Shown in pieces: positions 1 to 6,100 of a DNA stretch of 17,334 bases. Each line of letters begins with the position of its first letter. Positions within the stretch are counted from its first letter, which is position 1. The DNA lies in NCBI GenBank assembly GCA_030595765.1, contig JAUVCJ010000022.1, forward strand, positions 1 through 17,334, in the 5' to 3' direction. The DNA is from Thermoplasmatota archaeon. Lineage in GTDB: Archaea; Thermoplasmatota; Thermoplasmata; GCA-020350865; JAUVCJ01. The translations under genes and the position numbers were made by a program. The notes beneath the pieces are model-generated. The model saw only the letters and a list, made by a program, of their open reading frames with translations. It was not told the origin of the DNA and searched no databases.

Positions 1-5
1 AAGCA

Positions 6-374
6 TTGCACCTGTTCCATACCCATCTGAACAAGCGTTGCAGTGATTGCTCTGAATTCGTAAACCTATACGAGGGCTCTGTCATGGGATACTGCAAACG
101 ACTCGACTCGGGCAAGGTTCCTGGAGGGTACAGGTCCGAGAACGCCAACTGCGAGGTGGAGAGAGCGGACAGTATTTACGAGATCGTTGGACGCATCAAG
201 GTAATGGAGGAAGAGGCAGACGTATTGGAGCGCAAGCTTCGCAGGCGCCTCTACTCTGAGGACTTCGGGCTCGAACCGATTGGAGTAATGCACCTGCTAA
301 ACATCGTAGAGAACCTAGATCTCATCGCAAACTCCGCAGATGAATCAGCATTTCAGATACGAACCATCATCTGA
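6..374 (+). CDS. Small four-cysteine protein, possibly 5'-partial
   Basis: I do not recognise a named family. The visible 122 residues start with a TTG codon, and the frame is open to the left edge, so the true start may lie outside the window; no Shine-Dalgarno motif can be seen. The N-terminal part has C12-x2-C15, then G28-Y-C30, then C49, a spacing typical of small metal-binding (zinc ribbon or iron-sulphur) domains of the C-x2-C-x2-F...G-x-C...C type. Residues about 55-85 are rich in E, K, R and L with heptad-like hydrophobics and probably form a helix or short coiled coil. The C-terminal 35 residues are mixed helical without clear motifs. There is no signal peptide or membrane segment, so a cytoplasmic location is likely. 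The gene ends with TGA and is followed by a 400-bp AT-rich gap, so it is not obviously in an operon with the next gene. The metal ligand role is inferred from spacing only. Confidence 0.55.
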   Translation: MHLFHTHLNKRCSDCSEFVNLYEGSVMGYCKRLDSGKVPGGYRSENANCEVERADSIYEIVGRIKVMEEEADVLERKLRRRLYSEDFGLEPIGVMHLLNIVENLDLIANSADESAFQIRTII

Positions 375-428
375 GGCGCCTGAAACCTACCTAGCCTTTA
401 TACCTAAAAGGCAAAGTTATCCTGCAAA

Positions 429-763
429 TTAGGGATTACAAACTAATTTCTGAATAGAGGCAAACCCATTCGCTAGCTAAATGTAACCATCATATTAAAT
501 ATGCTAGTTTAGGGGTTACAAAAATTTCTAAACAGCGTTATGTGCGAAAAAGTTAGAATTGACAATAACAAACCAGATATAAGTTGCAAATTGAATGAAA
601 ATATGAACTATTGAGCAGTAAATCATTTCGGATTAGCAAGTCATATCGTAAATGCCTAGGCGCAACTGAGTCATCATTAATAGATTAGGGATTACCCCAG
701 GGCATAATATTTAGGGTTTACACAGGTCTCAACATCACAAACAGATATATATTAGGGATTACA
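429..763 (+). repeat. Five dispersed direct repeats of TTAGGGDTTACA
   Basis: Copies are at 429-440 (TTAGGGATTACA), 509-520 (TTAGGGGTTACA), 685-696 (TTAGGGATTACC), 711-722 (TTAGGGTTTACA) and 752-763 (TTAGGGATTACA). Each differs from the consensus by at most one or two bases, all are on the + strand, and flanking bases are not conserved, so the 12-mer itself is the unit. Start-to-start distances are 80, 176, 26 and 41 bp. The first two copies share a following run of A-rich sequence. No further copy was seen by eye in the rest of the window. The pattern fits binding sites for a sequence-specific protein; whether it is a repressor, activator or replication initiator cannot be decided from the sequence. 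Confidence 0.8.
745..751 (+). promoter_or_regulatory. TATA-like box for the 206-residue gene
   Basis: ATATATA lies 27-33 bp before the ATG at 778. In archaea the TATA box is centred about 25-30 bp before the transcription start, so this placement predicts a transcript starting at or very near the ATG, that is, a leaderless mRNA. This agrees with the absence of a Shine-Dalgarno motif before the gene. The fifth TTAGGGDTTACA copy (752-763) follows the box directly and would occlude the polymerase footprint if bound. Confidence 0.5.
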
Positions 764-777
764 TACCCATAAATTGA

Positions 778-1398
778 ATGGTATACGTCGAGTGGAAAAC
801 TATCAATGGCCACAAATACGCCTATCTGAAGAAGAGCTTCAGAGACAAAGATGGCAAGGTCAGGACAAAGCATGTTAGGTACTTAGGCAAGGTCTCGCCT
901 GAAGTGCTAAATCAAATGGGGTTCGCAGATATTGGCCTTGGATCTGATGATGCTGCCACATCACATAAGCCCGTTCAAACACAGGGAACTCAAACAGAGC
1001 CTACCCAAACTGAGGCTATAACGAGGGCGGAGCTAGATACACAGGCCCACATGGATGACACGGCATTGTCAGAGCAGGATAGAAGTGCAAGAGAGCCGGA
1101 GCGTAAGGTTTCCAATAGCATCTTGGCAGAGATAGACCTTTCAATAGAAAGGAAGATGACTAGCGATGCTGTGGAGATTGGCGATGCAATTGAGAAAGGG
1201 GATGTCAAAGAGATAGCGAACGGAATAAAAAATAAGAAGAACAACATGGAAGAGATGAAGAGAGTGGGAGAAATTGGGAAGCAAAAGGAGAAGGAGCGAA
1301 CAGAAAAAGAAGAAGATGAATGCGACAAGGGCGATTGGTTCTCCTCTCTTGAGCAAGACCTTGACAACATGCGTGGGAAAAAGTTGGATAAACATTGA
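778..1398 (+). CDS. Hypothetical protein: basic N-terminal domain, charged tail
   Basis: A 206-residue protein of unknown function. Residues 3-40 form a compact, basic, beta-rich segment with the pattern Y-x-Y-L-x2-S-F-R...GKVRTK-x3-YLGK. Similar segments occur in small archaeal proteins and at the N-terminus of some transposases, where they are probably nucleic-acid-binding; that role is an inference here. Residues about 60-105 are low-complexity and polar with repeated TQT triplets at 67-79, likely a disordered linker. Residues about 110-206 are very rich in K and E and probably helical or coiled-coil, ending in a KKLDKH tail. No membrane segment or signal peptide is present. The ATG at 778 is preferred because a TATA-like box lies about 30 bp upstream. 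The position of a TTAGGGDTTACA copy between box and start suggests repression, possibly by this protein itself. Its composition differs from the neighbouring minus-strand genes, which may indicate an accessory origin. Confidence 0.6.
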   Translation: MVYVEWKTINGHKYAYLKKSFRDKDGKVRTKHVRYLGKVSPEVLNQMGFADIGLGSDDAATSHKPVQTQGTQTEPTQTEAITRAELDTQAHMDDTALSEQDRSAREPERKVSNSILAEIDLSIERKMTSDAVEIGDAIEKGDVKEIANGIKNKKNNMEEMKRVGEIGKQKEKERTEKEEDECDKGDWFSSLEQDLDNMRGKKLDKH

Positions 1399-1590
1399 GG
1401 GAGTGTGCGAAACATTCCAACTCAAGAGCATAGTTGCGCAGGCTCGGGAGAAAACTCAGAAGTGGGTGCAAGATTTTGGTAGATAGATGAATCCGCCTTG
1501 TTGTTAGTGCGGTGAACACAACAACTTATTTTGCTTGGTTTCATCTTTTTGCATGGAGATAGATTCTAATTTGTAAAAAACCGTGGCAAA

Positions 1591-1602
1591 CCCCCTAGGG
1601 GG
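1591..1602. other. Perfect 12-bp palindrome CCCCCTAGGGGG
   Basis: The 12 bases read identically on both strands, and the symmetry stops at the flanking A residues on each side. The surrounding sequence is A/T-rich, so this G/C block stands out. It could be a dimer binding site. As a hairpin it would need a loop taken from its own centre, leaving only about four base pairs, so a terminator role is weaker than a protein-binding role. Confidence 0.5.
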
Positions 1603-1657
1603 AACGTGTAATAAATATACTGGCTCGGTTTTGAACGGAGCATTCAGTAGTCATTAG

Positions 1658-1759
1658 CCATAAAAGGGCATGATCTGGATGATGTTGATATCCATAAGAG
1701 GGCAATATTCGGACGATGGGGTTATCCATAGGATGGTAGTGCTCGGGGGAACTAATGTG
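1658..1759. repeat. Three diverged 34-bp tandem repeats
   Basis: Units start at 1658, 1692 and 1726, exactly 34 bp apart. The best conserved part is CCATAAAAGGGCA in unit 1, CCATAAGAGGGCA in unit 2 and CCATAGGATGGTA in unit 3, followed by a looser match around T-x-GGA-x-GATG in units 1 and 2. Unit 3 is the most diverged and ends just before the TGA of the MetE-like gene. The period is not a multiple of three and the stretch is non-coding. It may be a decayed minisatellite or a multi-site binding region in the 3' flank of that gene. Confidence 0.65.
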
Positions 1760-1760
1760 A

Positions 1761-2798
1761 TCAGGGAAGCGAGAACTCGCTGCGCATAGTCTCGCTCAAG
1801 TTCGATAGAAGCCCGAAAGCCAAAGCAGCATCTTCGACCTCGCCGGTTCCCAGGCCGCATGAAGGAGTTAGCAGAGCATTTGAGAGGAGCATGTCCATGT
1901 CAGCTCCCTTGGCCTCCAGGGTACCCATCAATTCCAGAAGCCTGCCTTTTAGCTCATCAACCGTTCTTCCCTTAAGCTTGTCAGGCTCGGCTGGAACCAT
2001 GCCCCAGGCAAGTATGCCGCCTTTGCGCATGAACTCTATCAGCTTATCAGCATAGAGCAGGAACGGTTTGGAGTAGGAGTAGGCATCGAAACTGATGATG
2101 TTGACACCTGCATCGATGAGGATCGACCAGTCGGTATTGGCGCAGCAATGGGTAGCCACCATAGAATCTACGCTGTGGACAACTTCAGCCAGGTCCTCTA
2201 CCACGTCCTCGCGTTTGAGATTGATAAAGCCTGACCCCACTGCCGATAGGTATGGCTCGTCTACGAATAGGATGGTGTCAGTTTTTAGATGGCGCAATTT
2301 CTCCACCTGCCATCTGGCCTTCATGGATAGGAGTTTCCTGACAAGGTCCCTGTACATGTCATTGTAAAGTATGGGCTTGCGATCCTGGTCTGTTACCTGC
2401 AACCCGAAGCTGATGGGGCCAGTGATCTGCCCTTTGATTGCCACAGCTTTCGTGAATGCATCAGGTCCCATGTCAAGGAGAGCCCATAGCCCTGCAGCCC
2501 TCTCCCTGGTGATCTCAAATGTCGCCAGGTCTTCAGCCAGCACTCCTTCGAAAAAGCGCTCCATGTCCTCCATGTGGTCGCCAACTGTGTCAATGTACAT
2601 CTTGTTGTTCTCGATCACAACACCAGGCAACCCTTCACTGTATTGGGCATACATGTTCTCAAAAAAGCCCAGCTTCGGCAACTGTGGCCAGAATGGGATA
2701 TCATTCAATCTGTTCATTATCAGCTCCATTCCAGAATCTGCATCAACATGTGGCAGGCTACCTATTCCAGTACAGCGGCAGTTGGCTATGAAGGTCAT
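1761..2798 (-). CDS. MetE-like (core) methionine synthase / methyltransferase
   Basis: A 345-residue protein with the TIM-barrel fold of the C-terminal half of cobalamin-independent methionine synthase. Visible marks, numbered from the ATG at 2798, are G11-x-GSLPH17 near the start, D180-E-P182 on a barrel strand, H217-C-C219 for the zinc H-x-C motif, D238 where MetE has its zinc-ligand glutamate, and C314 in a PSCGLGT motif. MetE itself is about 750 residues; this lacks the N-terminal half, as do the short folate-independent archaeal enzymes that take methyl groups from methylcobalamin or a corrinoid protein. The likely reaction is methyl transfer to homocysteine via a zinc-bound thiolate, in the cytoplasm. 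Related UROD-family corrinoid methyltransferases are the main alternative. An in-frame TTG at 2807 would add three residues; neither start has a clear Shine-Dalgarno motif. The gene starts 24 nt after the stop of the giant surface gene (15 nt if TTG is used), suggesting co-transcription and perhaps translational coupling. Confidence 0.8.
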   Translation of the reverse strand: MTFIANCRCTGIGSLPHVDADSGMELIMNRLNDIPFWPQLPKLGFFENMYAQYSEGLPGVVIENNKMYIDTVGDHMEDMERFFEGVLAEDLATFEITRERAAGLWALLDMGPDAFTKAVAIKGQITGPISFGLQVTDQDRKPILYNDMYRDLVRKLLSMKARWQVEKLRHLKTDTILFVDEPYLSAVGSGFINLKREDVVEDLAEVVHSVDSMVATHCCANTDWSILIDAGVNIISFDAYSYSKPFLLYADKLIEFMRKGGILAWGMVPAEPDKLKGRTVDELKGRLLELMGTLEAKGADMDMLLSNALLTPSCGLGTGEVEDAALAFGLLSNLSETMRSEFSLP

Positions 2799-2822
2799 AG
2801 AGGACAATGGAAGACGCTTGGC

Positions 2823-3110
2823 TTAAAGCTTGTCGCTCTTGCGTCTAAGCCTGCGCGATACAATGGCGATAACCGACAATGACATCGCAATGATGGAGTT
2901 AAGCAATGCTCCTGAAGCCCAATATGAGAGTGGCGCTGATTTCTTGATAGTATTAGTCTTTTGTATTGAGCCCGAGGCCTTGGGTAGGCTATCCATTGGA
3001 GTATCGTTCTCAGAGGAGGCTTCTGACTCCTGGGCATCATCATCATCACCACCAGCACCATCAACAACCGCCTGTGGCATGTCAGTTGGTAGCGATATGG
3101 CAGACCCAAG
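2823..3110 (-). other. Acidic stalk, membrane anchor and basic tail
   Basis: A Gly/Asp/Glu/Ser-rich linker containing GGDDDDAQESE leads to a hydrophobic helix at about residues 4552-4573 (ALLNSIIAMSLSVIAIV) and the cytoplasmic tail SRRLRRKSDKL. The positive-inside pattern gives an outside N-terminus, consistent with the signal peptide. No archaeosortase PGF motif was seen, so anchoring is by the helix itself. Confidence 0.8.
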
Positions 3111-6100
3111 GCTTGCTTCTTGAACCAGCAGATCCAAACCATGGCCGAAAACCGGCCCAGTCCCGTCTTCAAGGCTCAGTCCATCATCAATAACGACTTC
3201 CGAGAATGGGATGCTGCCACCGGCGCTGACCCATACCCAGTACGCTCTGCCCGGCTCCAAGACCTCAATGTCATTATGGCTGGCTGGTTTGTCAGTATCG
3301 TTGGTAAGCCACCCCCCGGTTGCGGCATCGAAGGTCATGATGCGCTCCCATGATATTCCTGAGAGCACAGTGCCAATGTCCTTGCTGACCACAGATGGCA
3401 CTCCTATCAGGTTCCAGCCCGGCCTTATCGGTATGCCTACCGAGTCGATCACCTGGCCAGTGATTGTCAAATTTCCAGATGAGCTGAAATACACCCAGTA
3501 CCCGTGTAGCACATCCATCTGGGTCAATGTCCCTGGTGCAGAGCTTTTCATGCCGGTCATAGGGTCCTGGGTCCAGGCCATCAACCAGTCTGAGGTTTCC
3601 AGCACCTTGATGGTGGAGGGGTTTGCTGGCTGTAGTGGCAAGGAAAGCATGTTCCAGCCTTCTACATATCCGATAACGAACTTGCCTACAGCCCTATTGT
3701 TCTGCTCCTCAATACCAAATATATCCACCGCTCTGGCCACATAGTAGTGGTCATTGGAGGTGTCCAGCAGTGCGGCGGTATCGTTCCAGGTCGTTGCTAG
3801 CTCGCAGCCACTGCATGAGGTTGAGTTGTAGACAAGCTCACCAGGAGCGAAGGTGAACGAATCTGGGTCGCTTTGAACTCGGTATATGCGATAGTGGTCG
3901 ACATTTTGGGTGCTGGCCATTGTCCAGTTCAGTGCAATATTGGAGCCCCACACCTCGATAGTAGTGGAAGTGAGCAGTACCCCGACGTCTAGGTACACAG
4001 TGTTGGAGCTGATGCTGGCATCCTTGTGGATATTGTTCTCGTTGGTGTGGTCCACCTGAGCCATGTTGGATATGGTGGTGCCGTTTGGGGTGCTGGTATT
4101 GATACGCACCGTGAGGTTGAAGGAATGAGAGCCAGGCACCACGCCCAGCAGCTTCCAGGAATAGTTCCTGCCTTGGACAGATGGTGAGACTGGCGCATCA
4201 TCCCCAAGATATTCCAGATTGGGATCAAGGGTATCGTTGAGCCATACGAACAGCGCCAGGGCGTTGCCGGTATTATTGTACCATATTGTGTAGTTTAGCT
4301 GGTCGCCTGGGTAGGCGTGGGCCTGCTCCAGAACCTTTTCAAGTTGGAACTGCGGTTCGGCTACTGGTATGGTTACAAAGGTGGCGTTGCCTGGTGCCTC
4401 CCGTCCAGCAAGGTCTGTCAGGTTGAGGCTCATTAGATTCACCAGGCCCTGACCCTCTCTCACCGAGGAGCTGACCTCGACAGTATACCAGAACCAGTAG
4501 TTGCCAGGTGCCACATTCGTGAAGTGCCATGAATAGGTGTTCTCGACCTGGACATAGGATACACTGGCGTTGTGAGCCAAGAGGACAAGACCCTGGGGCA
4601 GGGTGTCATTCACCCACAGGTCAGCAGCTGTTCCCATGCTGGTGTTGTTGTATGCCAGTGTGAATTGGAGAATATCACCAGCGGCGGCTCCAACCTTTGG
4701 AGCACTTATGGTATCTGCACCACGCTGAGCAATCTCGCCTGAAATGGTTCCAAATATCCCAGCCAGCTCATCGCTTGTTGGCGAGAAATAATAGGTGGCA
4801 TTGCTGCTCTGGGATGTCTCGTTGAGGGCATTGCCTGTATCTCCAAACTCACCATCTGGGACATTTAGGCCTATGGAAAACACAGGATATGGTGAATGGG
4901 TCACACCTCCACTGGTAGTCCCATCATAATCATCGGTCAGATTCCCATCGTTGCCATCCATATCATCGTTTGGCGGGTTCAGTGGATCCCACGGACCAGC
5001 TGGAAATTCCAGGTTGGGATATATGTTTTGACTCCGAGTATCGTCGCCATCTGTCAGTATCACGATGAATCCAGTCCGCGAGTTGTCGGCTCTGGAATCC
5101 AGATACTGAATGGCATCATAGACCGCTGCCCACAGAGGGGTGTACAGACCCAGAGTATAGCTCTTTATTGTGTTTATGAGAATCGTTTTGTTCGCAGGGG
5201 TGGCCAGGGTCCAGCTCTGCCTGAGCACAACTGAGACATCAGCGAAGGTCATCAGCGCTATCCTGTCCGTGCTGGAAACGTTCAAATCATTAATGAAGGC
5301 TATCTGAGCGAGCTGGGCGTCGCAGAGCGGCTGGTAGTCCACTGCGAAACCCTCGCTGGCCGGACAGGACCCGTCAGAGCTCTCACTCCTCATGGAATAT
5401 GATAGGTCAGTAATGATTATGATGTCCTTGGGTACCACAATGACCTGGGTCGTAAGTTTGGCCACATCCACAGCCCTGCTATTGTTCTCAGCCATGCCGA
5501 TTATGTATGTGTACTCCAGCTCATCCGCCTCGGCCTCACCGGGAATGGTAACCTTTACCACCACTGCCAAAGTGCCGCCCCCGGCAGCCAGAAGACCGGT
5601 ATCAGGCAACCCGTCCCCGTTGGTGTCTGCTAGTGGAGTTATCCCGTCCTGCTCGAACAATGAAACGCTCCAGCCCAACAGACTAGATATTTCAAGGTTC
5701 ACAGTATCTGCATGAGCCTGCTGGTTGGTGATGTTCAGGTCGTATGGCACTATCATCCCAGCTGTTGCTCTCACATACTGGCTGGGCTCGACCAGCACAT
5801 CACCCTGGATGAACTGGTAGGTCTTGTTAACATCGAATGCAGGCACGATTATTACCTGGCTAGTTGCAGTGTCGCTGGAGTGCCCCATCGGGTTCCCGTA
5901 TGGGTCGGTGTAGTTCAGGTCTACATAATTTGTAAGAACGGTCAGCTCAGGAACAACTTGAGCGATCTTGACTGTGACCAAGAGACTATGGCTACCAGGC
6001 TGGACATTGAAAAATAACCAAGTCCACTCCCCAGTCCGGTTGGCCTCGGCACTGCTGGTTGCGAAGCTCACCCAGGCAGGCAGGGTGTCGTTGATCCAGA

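Larger units (their letters stand above)
375..777. promoter_or_regulatory. AT-rich intergenic region with five motif copies
   Basis: This 403-bp gap separates the four-cysteine gene from the 206-residue gene. It is much richer in A and T than the genes around it and has no plausible ORF. It holds five same-strand copies of TTAGGGDTTACA (listed separately), a partial inverted copy TGTAACC at 482-488, and a TATA-like box at 745-751. Together these suggest a control region for the downstream gene, or alternatively an iteron-like element of a replication or partition locus. No tRNA or long hairpin was seen here. Confidence 0.6.
1399..1760. other. Non-coding gap between convergent genes
   Basis: The 206-residue gene (+) and the MetE-like gene (-) converge on this 362-bp stretch. 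It contains a weak hairpin (7-bp arms TTGTTGT at 1498-1504 and ACAACAA at 1518-1524, followed by TTATTTTG), a perfect 12-bp palindrome at 1591-1602, and three 34-bp tandem repeats at 1658-1759. The hairpin and the palindrome could contribute to termination of either gene, but neither has a strong T-tract. No credible protein or tRNA gene was seen. Confidence 0.6.

Noticed and set aside
395..411. CCTTT/AAAGG inverted repeat after the first gene as a terminator
   Set aside because: Five-bp stem without a T-run; too weak to call.
429..763. TTAGGG motifs as telomere-like sequence
   Set aside because: The copies are dispersed 12-mers, not tandem hexamers, and the conserved unit includes TTACA.
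990..1415. Open frame on the minus strand across the 206-residue gene
   Set aside because: It is the antisense shadow of a K/E-rich coding region, giving Ser/Phe/Leu-rich nonsense, with no start signals.
1274..1486. Overlapping + frame that continues past the stop at 1398, suggesting a frameshifted extension of the 206-residue protein
   Set aside because: The continuation has no recognisable motif, and the charged tail ends naturally at 1398.
1498..1524. Hairpin TTGTTGT/ACAACAA as a rho-independent-type terminator
   Set aside because: Only seven A/T-rich base pairs with a 13-nt loop and no uninterrupted T-tract.
2371..2826. 151-residue + strand frame over the MetE-like gene
   Set aside because: The opposite strand encodes an enzyme with intact motifs; this frame has none.
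2966..3193. Histidine-rich + strand frame
   Set aside because: The His run is the antisense of the acidic Asp-rich linker of the giant protein.
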